From an uncultured beta proteobacterium (GTDB taxonomy: Bacteria; Pseudomonadota; Gammaproteobacteria; Burkholderiales; Rhodocyclaceae), in NCBI GenBank assembly GCA_903848955.1, contig CAINHS010000003.1, positions 82,691 through 146,690 of the forward strand: 64,000 nucleotides of DNA, written 5' to 3'. Position numbers and translations under genes: made by a program. The number at the start of each line of letters is the position of its first letter. Position 1 is the stretch's first letter. The notes under the pieces are model-generated. The model did no database searches and was not told where the DNA came from. It saw only the letters and a list, made by a program, of their open reading frames with translations. This document shows positions 1 to 8,628 of this stretch, piece after piece.

Positions 1-549
1 CCCAGCGAAGAAACCTACCGCTCCGTCGGCTTCGTCAAGGCCTTGCGACTGCCGGCAGACCTCTACCGCAACTTCATCGAGCGCTTCTGCTCCAGCAGCG
101 AACTGCTTGCCGCGCGCGAAGTCGAGGAAAAACTGCGGCACACCTTTCTCTTCCGCGAGGCCGTGACCAACACCACGCTGTTCTCCCTGGCCAAGAGTTG
201 CACGATCACCCGCCTGCATGCCGGCGAACACTTCGCCGCTGCCGGGCAGCAGTTGCACCTGGTCGGCACGGGGCGACTGGCGATGAGCGAAGGCGAGGAC
301 GCGGCGGTGCTCGGCAAGGATGAATTCTGGGGTTCGAACGTGCTTTTCGACCCGGCGGCCGGGCATGTAGCAGACCACCCGAGTGAGCCGGAGCCGGCAA
401 ACCCGTTGCTCGCTCTCAACAGTTGCGAAATCTATTCCATGCCGCTGCAGCTGGTTTCGCGAATCCCGGTGGTGCGCTGGAAGCTGTTCGAGGCCTTCCG
501 CAACAGCCATCCGCTCGCTGCGCCGCGCTATCGGGGAAATGCCCGTTAA
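1..549 (+). CDS. Cyclic-nucleotide-binding-fold protein (5' end outside window)
   Basis: The reading frame is open from the first base, so the N-terminus lies outside the window. A TTG at 43 is in frame but has no convincing Shine-Dalgarno and sits inside the conserved fold. The visible 182 residues end in a stretch resembling a cNMP-binding beta-roll (a T-x-LFSLAK start, RLHAGEHF, GQQLHLV and GRL), the layout of CRP/cNBD domains. The segment before it looks like the end of a preceding helix or domain, so a tandem cNBD protein is possible. No helix-turn-helix is visible after the fold, so a classical CRP-type regulator is unlikely from this end. It stops 31 nt before the AmmeMemoRadiSam gene on the same strand and may share its operon. 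Family assignment is by pattern only. Confidence 0.6.
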   Translation, partial: PSEETYRSVGFVKALRLPADLYRNFIERFCSSSELLAAREVEEKLRHTFLFREAVTNTTLFSLAKSCTITRLHAGEHFAAAGQQLHLVGTGRLAMSEGEDAAVLGKDEFWGSNVLFDPAAGHVADHPSEPEPANPLLALNSCEIYSMPLQLVSRIPVVRWKLFEAFRNSHPLAAPRYRGNAR

Positions 550-580
550 GCCGGCAGGAAATGCCAGGAGGACTTCAATC

Positions 581-1954
581 ATGAACCCTGCCGTTTCGAT
601 GCGCCCGCCCGCCGTGGCAGGCATGTTCTATCCCGCCGATGCCGCCGGCCTGCGGCATCAACTGGCAGCCTGTCTCGCCGCACCGGCAGCGCCGGCTGAG
701 GCTATCCGCACCGGGGGAACGCTCAAGGCCCTGATCGTGCCACACGCCGGCTATGTCTATTCCGGCGCCACGGCAGGCAAGGCTTTTGCCCTCCTCGCAC
801 CGCTGGCCGGGCGCATCCGGCGCGTGGTCCTGCTCGGCCCATGCCACCGGGTTGCCGTGCGCGGACTGGCGGCGCCCAGCGTGCAGGCCTTCGCCACGCC
901 GCTGGGCAGCATTCCACTCGACCGCAAGGCGCTCGATGCGCTGGCCGGTCTGCCGCAGGTCGTCGCCAGCGATGCCGCACACGCCGGCGAACACTCGCTC
1001 GAAGTGCAACTGCCCTTTCTGCAAACCGTGCTGGGAGGTTTCGAACTGGTGCCGCTGGCCGTCGGCAATGCCAGCGCCGCGGAGGTCGCAGAAGTCCTCG
1101 AACACCTGTGGGGCGGGGAGGAAACCCTGATCGTGATCAGTTCCGACCTGTCGCACTTTCACGGCTATCACGCAGCGCAAGGCATCGACAAGGCCACCGC
1201 CGAGAGCATCCTGGCTCTGGAACAACTCGGCAGCTTCGATCAGGCCTGCGGCGCGCTGCCGATCAACGGCCTGCTCGCCGTGGCGCGACGGCGCGGGCTC
1301 GGCATAGAGCGCATCGCGCAATGCAACTCGGGCGATACCGCCGGCGACAAGGCGCGCGTGGTGGGCTATGCCTCCTTTGCCCTCTATGAACCCGAAGCGG
1401 AGCCGGCGGACCCCGGCCCGGCGCTGCTGGTGCGCGCCCGCAATGCCATCGCCGCCCATCTCGGACAGCCGACACAAGCAGAAGCGGATCATCCGGCACT
1501 GGCATCCCCCGCCGCCAGCTTCGTCACCCTGACGCAGGGAGGGGCCTTGCGCGGCTGCATCGGCTCGCTCGAGGCGCACCGCCCGCTCGACCAGGATGTG
1601 CGCGCCAATGCCGTCGCGGCGGCCTTCCGCGACCCCCGCTTCCCGCCGCTGACGCTCGCCGAACTTCCCCGTACCCGGGTCGAAGTCTCCCTGCTCACGG
1701 CGCCGGTACCGATGCTCTTCAGCAGCGAAGAAGACGCCCTGCGCCAGCTGCGGCCGAATGTCGACGGCATCATCCTGATTGCCGGGCACAGGCGCAGCAC
1801 CTTCCTGCCGCAGGTCTGGGAGCAGTTGCCGGAGCCGCGCCAGTTTCTCGCCCATCTCAAGCAGAAGGCCGGGCTGCCGGCCGACTGGTGGTCCTCCGAG
1901 GTGCAACTGCAGCGCTACGAGGTGCGCAAATGGAAAGAAGCGACACCCCGATAA
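581..1954 (+). CDS. amrB: AmmeMemoRadiSam system protein B-A fusion (AmrB-AmrA)
   Basis: A 457-residue protein joining two conserved families. The N-terminal part, about residues 5-270, is a MEMO1-like domain (AmrB) with the VPHAGYVYSG, HSLEVQLPFLQ and SSDLSHFH segments that hold the family's conserved His and Asp residues. The C-terminal part, about 285-455, is an AMMECR1 domain (AmrA) with the GGALRGCIGSLE core. AmrB, AmrA and the radical SAM AmrS form the AmmeMemoRadiSam set, whose reaction is not established. MEMO1 is related in fold to extradiol dioxygenases. I chose the ATG at 581 because AGGAGG lies 8 nt upstream and the MEMO1 domain begins at once; an upstream in-frame extension would read through the preceding gene. 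The 3' end overlaps amrS by 25 nt, so the two are probably translationally coupled. Confidence 0.9.
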   Translation: MNPAVSMRPPAVAGMFYPADAAGLRHQLAACLAAPAAPAEAIRTGGTLKALIVPHAGYVYSGATAGKAFALLAPLAGRIRRVVLLGPCHRVAVRGLAAPSVQAFATPLGSIPLDRKALDALAGLPQVVASDAAHAGEHSLEVQLPFLQTVLGGFELVPLAVGNASAAEVAEVLEHLWGGEETLIVISSDLSHFHGYHAAQGIDKATAESILALEQLGSFDQACGALPINGLLAVARRRGLGIERIAQCNSGDTAGDKARVVGYASFALYEPEAEPADPGPALLVRARNAIAAHLGQPTQAEADHPALASPAASFVTLTQGGALRGCIGSLEAHRPLDQDVRANAVAAAFRDPRFPPLTLAELPRTRVEVSLLTAPVPMLFSSEEDALRQLRPNVDGIILIAGHRRSTFLPQVWEQLPEPRQFLAHLKQKAGLPADWWSSEVQLQRYEVRKWKEATPR

Positions 1955-3021
1955 GCGGCGTACCCGCCCGCTGGTGGCACAAGCTCGCCGATAACCGCAT
2001 CCAGTGCGACCTGTGCCCGCGCGAGTGCAAACTGCACGAAGGCCAGCGCGCCGCCTGCTTCGTGCGCGCCATGCAGGGCGGCGCGATGCTGCTGACGACC
2101 TATGGCCGCAGTTCGGGCTTCTGCATCGATCCGATCGAGAAGAAGCCGCTCAACCACTTCTATCCCGGCTCCAGCGTACTGTCCTTCGGCACCGCCGGCT
2201 GCAACCTGGCCTGCAAGTTCTGCCAGAACTGGGACATCTCGAAATCGCGCGACATGGACCGTCTGATGGACGACGCCACACCGCAGGCGATTGCCCGGGC
2301 GGCGCAGGCACACGGCTCGAAGAGCGTCGCCTTCACCTACAACGACCCGGTGATCTTCGCCGAGTACGCCATGGACACGGCCGATGCCTGCCATGCGCTG
2401 GGCATCAAGAGCGTCGCCGTCAGCGCCGGCTACATGCACCTTGCGCCGGCGCGCGAGTTCTACTCGAAGATGGACGCCGCCAACGTGGACCTGAAAGCCT
2501 TCAGCGACGGCTTCTATGTCGATCTCTGCGGCGGCCGTCTGCAACCCGTGCTCGACCTGCTGGCGATGGTCCATCACGAAACCGGCTGCTGGCTGGAAAT
2601 CACCACCCTGCTGATCCCCGGCAGGAACGACAGCGACGCGGAACTGCAGGCGCTGTCAGCCTGGGTGGCTAAAGAACTGGGAGCCGACGTGCCGCTGCAC
2701 TTCAGCGCCTTCCACCCCGACTGGAAACTCGGCAACGTTGCCGCGACACCGCCGGCAACGCTGAGCCGCGCCCGCCGCATCGCGATGGATGCCGGCCTGC
2801 GCTACGTCTATACCGGAAATGTGCACGACAAGGCCGGCGACAGCAGCAACTGCCCCGGTTGCAGCAAGACGGTCATAGAGCGCGACTGGTATCGCATCCT
2901 CCGTTATGAACTGGATGCAGGAGGACATTGCGGCCACTGCGGCACACGCATCGCCGGTCGCTTCGGCGAGTTCGGCAAGCCCTTCGGCCCGCATCGCATC
3001 CCGCTGCGCATCGGCGCCTGA
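1930..3021 (+). CDS. amrS: AmmeMemoRadiSam system radical SAM enzyme
   Basis: A 363-residue radical SAM protein related to pyruvate formate-lyase activating enzymes. The 4Fe-4S/SAM motif C-x3-C-x2-C is Cys91, Cys95 and Cys98. An extra Cys cluster precedes it (Cys26, Cys29, Cys33). Near the C-terminus two CxxC pairs (CPGC and, about 30 residues on, CGHC) look like a rubredoxin-type metal knuckle, typical of this subfamily. The ATG at 1930 lies inside the end of the AmrB-AmrA gene and was chosen because the family's N-terminal Cys motif follows shortly. The substrate is unknown. Co-occurrence with MEMO1 and AMMECR1 domains defines the AmmeMemoRadiSam set and suggests that they act on a common target. 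Confidence 0.93.
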   Translation: MERSDTPISGVPARWWHKLADNRIQCDLCPRECKLHEGQRAACFVRAMQGGAMLLTTYGRSSGFCIDPIEKKPLNHFYPGSSVLSFGTAGCNLACKFCQNWDISKSRDMDRLMDDATPQAIARAAQAHGSKSVAFTYNDPVIFAEYAMDTADACHALGIKSVAVSAGYMHLAPAREFYSKMDAANVDLKAFSDGFYVDLCGGRLQPVLDLLAMVHHETGCWLEITTLLIPGRNDSDAELQALSAWVAKELGADVPLHFSAFHPDWKLGNVAATPPATLSRARRIAMDAGLRYVYTGNVHDKAGDSSNCPGCSKTVIERDWYRILRYELDAGGHCGHCGTRIAGRFGEFGKPFGPHRIPLRIGA

Positions 3022-3226
3022 AGCCAGGAAACTCCGCTCGCGTCAGACGGGTGAGTCGCCACACTGAAGTTGAGGCTTGGGTTTCTGCATGCAATAGGCC
3101 GACCATTTCGGCCAGGCTGACGGCTTGCGCACCATGGCGCAGAAAAATGGCGCTATACAGGCACGGTCACAACTGGAACCATGCCCAATCAATACGCAAA
3201 GCGTGGGTGACTTGCCTTGTTAAATA

Positions 3227-3303
3227 TGGTCCGCCCGACAGGACTCGAACCTGTTACCCCCGGCTTAGAAGGCCGGTGCTCTATCCAGATGAGCTACGGG
3301 CGG
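3227..3303 (-). tRNA. tRNA-Arg (anticodon UCU)
   Basis: The minus strand folds into a full cloverleaf: acceptor CCGCCCG/CGGGCGG, D-arm with TAGCTC, anticodon stem CCGGC/GCCGG around loop CTTCTAA (anticodon TCT), T-arm with GGTTCGAGTCC, discriminator A and an encoded CCA at 3229-3227. It reads AGA arginine codons. The flanks 3022-3226 and 3304-3530 hold no gene that I can support, and no clear promoter is visible upstream. Confidence 0.96.
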
Positions 3304-3530
3304 ATGCACTGCTCATTACGACCGGAATCGCCGGGGTGGCGAAATCCTGCCCGGCAAGCCTGCGCGCAACCGGCTTGCGGGGCTGCGGATGCGGAGTTTA
3401 CAAGGAAACGGTGGTCAGGAACGTCGATCGGACGCAAGCTCACGAATATCCGCCGGGCGGCGACGAAGAGCAAAACCGCGTCCGGCGTAGCATAATTGCG
3501 GTTGTCGCAGCCTGATATACGAACACTTCT

Positions 3531-3761
3531 ATGGCAACAGAACCTACTTACTGCTACCACTGCCGCACGCACCACCCGCGCAACGAAATGCGTCTGATCG
3601 TTACCAAGACCGGCAAGCGCTGGCGTTGCATACGCAGCATCGAAGCCACCCAGCAAGGACCGGAAGCACGCGAGGCCTATGGTCGCCAGGTGTCCGAGAT
3701 CAACAAGGCCGAATCCAAGAGCCGGGCACAGCGGATGAACAACCTCCTTCAGGAAAAATAG
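3531..3761 (+). CDS. Small conserved-looking protein with zinc-ribbon-like Cys/His
   Basis: A 76-residue basic protein. Near the N-terminus it has CYHC, a following HH pair and a single Cys about 25 residues later, which could form a metal-binding knuckle but does not complete a recognised zinc ribbon. The C-terminal half is helical and charged. It starts with an ATG at 3531 and ends 5 nt before an HNH-nuclease gene, so the two are probably co-transcribed. Codon usage matches the surrounding genes and the frame is clean, which supports a real gene. I do not recognise a named family; a link to nucleic acid binding is only an inference from the basic, Cys/His-containing N-terminus and its neighbour. 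Confidence 0.7.
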   Translation: MATEPTYCYHCRTHHPRNEMRLIVTKTGKRWRCIRSIEATQQGPEAREAYGRQVSEINKAESKSRAQRMNNLLQEK

Positions 3762-3766
3762 CCGGC

Positions 3767-4132
3767 ATGAAAGTCACCGTCCCGGGCAAACTCGACCGCG
3801 TCGTCGCCGATGCCCGCCGCGCCGCCGAAACCCGCGACCAGGGTTACCGCGAGCAGGCACTGAAGATTTACCCCTGGATATGCGGTCGTTGTGCCCGCGA
3901 TTTCTCCCGCGCCAATCTGCGCGAACTGACCGTTCATCACCGCGACCACAATCACAACAACAACCCGTCCGACGGCAGCAACTGGGAACTGCTGTGCCTG
4001 TACTGCCATGACAACGAACACCAGCGACAACTGGAAGCGACCGGCAGCGACCCGGGCGCCGCCCGCAGCGGAGCGGCGGCGACGCATTCACCTTTCGCCA
4101 ATCTGAAGTCGATGCTGGGCGGCGGCGACTGA
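3767..4132 (+). CDS. yajD: HNH nuclease family protein (YajD-like)
   Basis: A 121-residue protein with an HNH fold: CGRC around residue 37 and CLYC near residue 80 supply the structural zinc, and the VHHRDHNHNNNP segment plus the following N and H residues supply the HNH catalytic set. Length and layout match E. coli YajD (about 115 residues). The last 30 residues are a low-complexity tail rich in Gly, Ala and Ser. The ATG at 3767 overlaps no gene and follows the preceding stop by 5 nt. It is probably a DNA endonuclease, but the cellular role of YajD is not established. Confidence 0.85.
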   Translation: MKVTVPGKLDRVVADARRAAETRDQGYREQALKIYPWICGRCARDFSRANLRELTVHHRDHNHNNNPSDGSNWELLCLYCHDNEHQRQLEATGSDPGAARSGAAATHSPFANLKSMLGGGD

Positions 4133-4247
4133 TCCGGAACCGGTTGCTCAGGCAGCCCGCAGAGCCTTGCGCGGGAACCGGATTCTTCGACGTCGGTGCC
4201 GCCGCAACGCAGCGTGATGCTTTCCCGGACAACAGGCTCGCTGGCGG

Positions 4248-5360
4248 CTATTTTCTTGCGGAAGGTGCCGTGAAATCCAGCGACCAGCACTCGCCGATCT
4301 GCTTTGCGGAACGGGCGGCCATGGCCGGATCGAGCGTGTCGACAATGGCGAAAGCCGGATTCCGCGTGTCGCGGGCGAAGGGCCGGACCAACGGCCGTCC
4401 ATGCGGATCAGTCAGCGAGGCGACGCGAGGGCTGTCGAGAATTCCGGGTGAATTGCGGATGGCCACGGCAATCTCGCGGTTGGCAAGCCGGAGCAGGCTG
4501 CCCGGCGGATAAAAGCCGAAATCCCAGATCAGGATCTCGAGCAGAGAGCCGTCGTAGCGAGCCAGTTCATCAACGTACAGGGTTTCCAGCGCAGTGCGCG
4601 CAACGACACGTTCCCGGTAGGGGCGGGGACGCAACATGGCACTGTATGAATCGGCCAGAGCCAGGATGCGTGCCGCAAGAGAAAGCTCGCCCTCCTTCTT
4701 GCCGGCGTAGCCGCTGCCGTCCAGATATTCGTGGTGATCCCGGACGGCATCGAGCCAGAGCCGGTCATCGACGCCGAGATCCTGCAGCACCTGCACGCCA
4801 TCACCGGTATGACACTTGATATTCGCGCGCTGCTCGGCGCTGAGGTCCCCGCTGGCATCGAAGCCCTTGCGTCGTGCAAGGAAACCGATGTCGTGGGTGA
4901 GCGCCGCAGAAACCAGCGTGATGCGCTGCGCCCTGTCGAGTCCCCGGGCAAGCGCAAGGCGCGAACTCACCAGCGCCGCCATGAAGCTATGCACCACGGT
5001 GTAAGAGCGGACAAATTCAAGGTGGATATTGGCAAAAGCTGCGTCCGGATCGTTATCCGCAACATCGACAAGGTCGCGCGCCAAGACCTTGATTCGCGGG
5101 ATCAGGGTCGCGCGATCACGATGCTCGACGAAATCCTTTTCAATTGCGGCAAGGGAAGCCGACTGGTGCGATATGCCCTCGAAGACAGAAGCCAACCTGG
5201 TAGTGCGCTCATGCCGGAAGCCGGACTGCTTGATCAGTTCGGCCTGTTCCTCGGAAGCAATCTGCTCGCCCCGGAGCAAAAGCACCCGTCCCTGAGAATC
5301 AAAAATGTCGAAGGAAAGCCGCTGGCCGGGCGTGATTCCTGAGCGGGAAATTCGAATCAC
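4248..5360 (-). CDS. HD-GYP-like domain protein with imperfect motif
   Basis: A 370-residue protein whose C-terminal part resembles HD-GYP cyclic-di-GMP phosphodiesterases. It has THDIG, a later single His (IKCHTGDG), HHEYLDGSGY, LALADSYSAM and a terminal YPPGSLLRL beta-segment. The signature is imperfect: the lysine normally following HDIG is Phe and the GYP proline is Ala (GYA), so full catalytic activity is uncertain. The N-terminal about 120 residues look like the PilZ-like or DUF-type module often found before these domains. I place the start at a GTG (5360) because further upstream the frame enters the tRNA-Pro gene; no strong Shine-Dalgarno decides this. The gene lies 129 nt downstream of tRNA-Pro on the same strand and could be read from its promoter. 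A second HD-GYP gene lies between parE and parC. Confidence 0.8.
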   Translation of the reverse strand: MIRISRSGITPGQRLSFDIFDSQGRVLLLRGEQIASEEQAELIKQSGFRHERTTRLASVFEGISHQSASLAAIEKDFVEHRDRATLIPRIKVLARDLVDVADNDPDAAFANIHLEFVRSYTVVHSFMAALVSSRLALARGLDRAQRITLVSAALTHDIGFLARRKGFDASGDLSAEQRANIKCHTGDGVQVLQDLGVDDRLWLDAVRDHHEYLDGSGYAGKKEGELSLAARILALADSYSAMLRPRPYRERVVARTALETLYVDELARYDGSLLEILIWDFGFYPPGSLLRLANREIAVAIRNSPGILDSPRVASLTDPHGRPLVRPFARDTRNPAFAIVDTLDPAMAARSAKQIGECWSLDFTAPSARK

Positions 5361-5489
5361 AATAGTTCGGGGAGCACAAAGGCTCCCTGTCGCAGAGGAA
5401 CTCGAATCATAAGGTATCCTCGCACGCCGATACGAAAGCCGGTCGTAACGGAAGTAGTGACTTTTGCTGATGCTGCAACTGCGTAAAAC

Positions 5490-5566
5490 TGGTCGGGGTG
5501 GAGGGATTCGAACTCTCGACATCTTGCTCCCAAAGCAAGCGCGCTACCGGGCTGCGCCACACCCCG
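5490..5566 (-). tRNA. tRNA-Pro (anticodon UGG)
   Basis: The minus strand gives acceptor CGGGGTG, D-arm GGCGCAGCCCGGTAGCGC, anticodon stem CTTGC/GCAAG with loop TTTGGGA (anticodon TGG), T-arm AGTTCGAATCC, discriminator A and an encoded CCA (5492-5490). All stems pair. A sigma-70-like promoter sits just upstream. Confidence 0.97.
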
Positions 5567-5576
5567 AACCCGGCGC

Positions 5577-5606
5577 ATTCTACAGACAGCGGTCCATGGC
5601 GGTCAA
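5577..5606 (-). promoter_or_regulatory. Predicted sigma-70 promoter of tRNA-Pro
   Basis: On the minus strand, TTGACC (5606-5601) and TAGAAT (5582-5577) are separated by 18 nt. The -10 ends 11 nt before the mature tRNA 5' end, the expected distance for a tRNA promoter. Confidence 0.65.
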
Positions 5607-5641
5607 TCACGATGGGGCATGCCACGCCCGATAAGCTTGAC

Positions 5642-5670
5642 TTGCAGTAGTCCCCGGTTTCGTTTATAAA
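5642..5670 (+). promoter_or_regulatory. Predicted sigma-70 promoter of dksA
   Basis: TTGCAG (5642-5647) and TATAAA (5665-5670) are separated by 17 nt. The implied start near 5677 leaves a leader of about 25 nt before dksA. It is divergent from the tRNA-Pro promoter, with about 35 nt between the two -35 elements. Confidence 0.6.
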
Positions 5671-5701
5671 GCCGGTTCTCCGAAAATACGGACTTCCTGC
5701 G

Positions 5702-6130
5702 ATGGCTGAAGATCTCCTGCACAAGAAGCAATTCCCGCCCTACACCCCGAAGAAGGGTGAGGACTACATGAGCACGAGACAGCTCGCGCACTTTCGCGAC
5801 ATCCTGGCCTCGCTCAAGGATGAATTGAGCGACGACATCGAGCGCACCGTGCACACCATGCAGGACGAGGCGACCGTGTTCGCTGATCCGAATGACCGCG
5901 CCAGTCAGGAATCGGATATTGCTCTGGAACTGCGCAACCGCGATCGCGAGCGCAAACTGATCAAGAAGATTGACGAATCGATTGCCCGCATCGAAAGCGG
6001 CGAGTACGGTTACTGCGACTCCTGTGGCGTCGAAATCGGCCTGAAGCGCCTTGAAGCACGCCCGACCGCGACCTTGTGCATCGACTGCAAGACACTGGAA
6101 GAGCATCGCGAAAAACAGGTCGGGAAGTAA
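5702..6130 (+). CDS. dksA: RNA polymerase-binding transcription factor DksA
   Basis: A 142-residue DksA, which binds the secondary channel of RNA polymerase and together with ppGpp tunes rRNA and amino-acid promoters. The coiled-coil tip acidic pair is present (Asp62 and Asp65 in ADPNDRA, matching the essential E. coli Asp71/Asp74). The C4 zinc finger is Cys105, Cys108, Cys126 and Cys129. Length and motif order match the classical zinc-containing DksA. A predicted promoter lies directly upstream. The last codons (KQVGK then stop) form the start of an 85-bp tandem repeat that recreates the same five-codon ending twice more downstream. Confidence 0.97.
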   Translation: MAEDLLHKKQFPPYTPKKGEDYMSTRQLAHFRDILASLKDELSDDIERTVHTMQDEATVFADPNDRASQESDIALELRNRDRERKLIKKIDESIARIESGEYGYCDSCGVEIGLKRLEARPTATLCIDCKTLEEHREKQVGK

Positions 6131-6300
6131 TCGCGGCCTGTTTCCGGTGCAGGCTAACGTGAGCACAGCGAACGTTAAGCGTAGCGGCCGAAACCAAAAG
6201 CAGGTTGGAAAGTAATTACAGCCTGTTTTCGGCACAGGCTAACGTGAGCACGGCGAACGTTAAGCGTAGCGGCCGAAGCCAGAAACAGGTGCCCAAGTAA
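6116..6300 (+). repeat. 85-bp tandem repeat including the dksA stop region
   Basis: Two full units (6116-6200 and 6201-6285) and a 15-nt third start (6286-6300) recur at exactly 85 bp. Each unit begins with CAGG and a short stretch ending AAGTAA, so the end of dksA (Q-V-G-K-stop) is repeated as the same peptide in unit 2 and as Q-V-P-K-stop in unit 3. Inside each unit TAACGT and ACGTTA form an inverted repeat around an 11-nt loop, flanked by GC-rich arms. The units differ at several positions, so the duplication is not recent. Confidence 0.9.
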
Positions 6301-6324
6301 GCCGATCCGCGCCGGATCACCGGC

Positions 6325-6360
6325 CAACAAAAAAGGACGCCGCAGCGTCCTTTTTTGTTG
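6325..6360. terminator. Bidirectional rho-independent terminator between dksA and pnp
   Basis: A perfect 16-bp inverted repeat (6325-6340 with 6345-6360, arm CAACAAAAAAGGACGC) surrounds a 4-nt CGCA loop. The outer A-tract and T-tract make it functional in both directions, serving convergent dksA (plus) and pnp (minus). Confidence 0.92.
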
Positions 6361-6375
6361 CCTGCAAACGGAGCC

Positions 6376-8493
6376 CTATTCGGCTGCGGCAGCAGGAGCA
6401 GCGGCTTCAGCGGCGATGGCCTTCATCGACAGGCGGACGCGGCCCTTGTCATCGGTCTCGATGACCTTGACCTTGACCACCTGGCCTTCCTTGAGGTAAT
6501 CGGCAACCGCATTCACCCGCTCGGTGGCGATCTGCGAAATATGCAGCAGGCCGTCCTTGCCCGGCAGCAGGCTGACGATGGCGCCGAAATCAAGCAGGCG
6601 CAGCACCGTGCCTTCGTAGATGCGACCGACTTCAACCTCGGCGGTGATGTCCTCGATGCGCTTCTTGGCTACTTGCGCCGCATCCGCATTCACAGAGGAA
6701 ATGGTGATCGAGCCGTCGTCTTCGATATCGATGACACAACCGGTTTCTTCGGTCAGCGCGCGGATCACGGCGCCGCCCTTGCCGATCACGTCACGAATCT
6801 TTTCCGGATTGATCTTGATATGAATCATGCGCGGCGCGAATGTGGAAACTTCCTCGCGATGACCGGACATGGACGCCCTCATCTTCTCCAGAATGTGCAG
6901 ACGCGCATCCTTGGCCTGGGCCAGCGCGACCTGCATGATTTCCTTGGTGATGCCCTGGATCTTGATGTCCATCTGCAGGGCAGTGATGCCGTCTTCGGTA
7001 CCCGCCACCTTGAAGTCCATGTCGCCGAGATGATCCTCGTCGCCGAGAATGTCGGTCAGCACCGCAAAGCGCGGGCCGTCCTTGATCAGGCCCATGGCGA
7101 TGCCGGCCACATGAGCCTTGAGCGGTACGCCGGCATCCATCAGGGCCAGCGAACCGCCGCAGACGGAGGCCATCGATGACGAGCCGTTGGACTCGGTGAT
7201 TTCCGACACGACGCGCATCGAGTAGCCGAACTCCTCGGGCGACGGCAGCACGGCAAGCAGCGCGCGCTTGGCCAGGCGGCCGTGACCGATTTCGCGGCGC
7301 TTCGGCGTACCGACGCGGCCGGTTTCACCGGTGGCATAGGGAGGCATGTTGTAGTGGAGCATGAAGCGGTCACGATATTCGCCCTGCAGCGCATCGATGA
7401 TCTGCTCGTCGCGGCCGGTGCCCAGCGTGGCGACAACCATTGCCTGCGTTTCGCCGCGGGTGAACAGCGCCGAACCGTGAGTGCGCGGCAGGACGCCGTT
7501 GCGGATCACGATGGGGCGGACGGTACGCGTATCGCGACCGTCGATGCGCGGTTCGCCATTGAGAATCTGGCTGCGGACGATCTTCGCCTCGAGATCGAAA
7601 ACGGTATTGCCGACCAGGTTCGAATCCGGCGCGTTTTCCACGCCCTCGGTCAGGGCGGCGATGGTCTTCTTGGTGATCTCGCGGGTCTTCAGGGTGCGCG
7701 CCTGCTTGCTGGTGATGCGATAGGCCTCGCGCAGATCGGCTTCCGCCAGTTCGGCGACACGGGCGATCAGCGGCTCGTTCTTCGCCGGCGGCTGCCAATC
7801 CCATTCCGGCTTGCCGGCAACTTCCACCAGTTCGTTGATGGCCTTGATCGCCACCTGCATCTGCTCGTGGCCGAACACCACGGCGCCCAGCATGATTTCT
7901 TCGGAAAGCTGCAGGGCCTCGGATTCGACCATCAGCACGGCGCCTTCGGTACCCGCCACCACCAGGTTCAATTGCGCGCTTTCCAATTGAGTCTTGGTCG
8001 GGCACAGCACGTACTTGCCATCAATGTAGCCGACACGGGCAGCACCGATCGGGCCGCTGAACGGAATGCCGGAAATCGCCATGGCGGCCGATGCACCCAG
8101 CATGGCAGGGATGTCCGGGTCGATTTCCGGGTTGCACGACATGACGGTGCAGACTACCTGCACTTCGTTGTAGAAAGCCTCGGGAAACAGCGGACGCAGC
8201 GGACGGTCGATGAGGCGGCAGGTCAGGATTTCCTTCTCCGACGGACGTCCTTCGCGCTTGAAAAAGCCGCCGGGGATGCGGCCTGCGGCATAGGTGCGCT
8301 CCTGATAATCGACGGTCAGGGGGAAGAAGTCCTGTCCCGGCTTGGCGTTCCGCGCCCCCACCACCGTCGCCAGAACGACAGTGTCATTCATGGTCACCAT
8401 GACGGCGCCGCCTGCCTGGCGGGCGATTTCAGCGGTTTCAAGGGTGACCGTGTGGTCACCGTAGGCAAAACTCTTCTTGATCGGATTCAGCAC
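6376..8493 (-). CDS. pnp: Polynucleotide phosphorylase
   Basis: A 705-residue PNPase, the phosphorolytic 3'-5' exoribonuclease of the RNA degradosome. It carries two RNase PH-like domains, a KH domain with GKGG around residue 570, and an S1 domain ([20 protein letters not shown]) before a short Ala/Glu tail. The start is a GTG at 8493: it begins V-L-N-P-I as expected for the family, and GGA lies 6 nt upstream; the longer TTG reading at 8511 would place that site inside the gene. It is downstream of rpsO with a strong hairpin between them, as in E. coli, where that region governs read-through and PNPase autocontrol. Whether autocontrol works the same way here is inference. Confidence 0.97.
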   Translation of the reverse strand: MLNPIKKSFAYGDHTVTLETAEIARQAGGAVMVTMNDTVVLATVVGARNAKPGQDFFPLTVDYQERTYAAGRIPGGFFKREGRPSEKEILTCRLIDRPLRPLFPEAFYNEVQVVCTVMSCNPEIDPDIPAMLGASAAMAISGIPFSGPIGAARVGYIDGKYVLCPTKTQLESAQLNLVVAGTEGAVLMVESEALQLSEEIMLGAVVFGHEQMQVAIKAINELVEVAGKPEWDWQPPAKNEPLIARVAELAEADLREAYRITSKQARTLKTREITKKTIAALTEGVENAPDSNLVGNTVFDLEAKIVRSQILNGEPRIDGRDTRTVRPIVIRNGVLPRTHGSALFTRGETQAMVVATLGTGRDEQIIDALQGEYRDRFMLHYNMPPYATGETGRVGTPKRREIGHGRLAKRALLAVLPSPEEFGYSMRVVSEITESNGSSSMASVCGGSLALMDAGVPLKAHVAGIAMGLIKDGPRFAVLTDILGDEDHLGDMDFKVAGTEDGITALQMDIKIQGITKEIMQVALAQAKDARLHILEKMRASMSGHREEVSTFAPRMIHIKINPEKIRDVIGKGGAVIRALTEETGCVIDIEDDGSITISSVNADAAQVAKKRIEDITAEVEVGRIYEGTVLRLLDFGAIVSLLPGKDGLLHISQIATERVNAVADYLKEGQVVKVKVIETDDKGRVRLSMKAIAAEAAAPAAAAE

Positions 8494-8520
8494 AACAATT
8501 CCTTTCGACAAAAATTAAAA

Positions 8521-8549
8521 GCCGGCACAGCCATTGGGGCTGTGCCGGC
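8521..8549 (-). terminator. rpsO terminator / pnp leader hairpin
   Basis: GCCGGCACAGCC (8521-8532) pairs with 8538-8549 around a 5-nt loop, a perfect 12-bp stem. On the minus strand it is followed by TTTTAATTTTT, so it should stop most rpsO transcripts. It lies about 28 nt before the pnp start codon, the position of the E. coli rpsO terminator/RNase III region. Confidence 0.88.
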
Positions 8550-8628
8550 CTGTTCAGCAAGCCTGCGCAGTATCTGGCGCATCGCGCATCGCGCGTCGGG
8601 ATGACCCGAACCGGCGTTTGGTTGAAAA

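Noticed and set aside
575..1906. A minus-strand frame of 443 codons opposite the AmrB-AmrA gene
   Set aside because: Shadow of a gene with clear MEMO1 and AMMECR1 motifs.
6116..6300. Direct repeats that could suggest a CRISPR array
   Set aside because: The 85-bp units are contiguous with no unique spacers, and they include the dksA stop.
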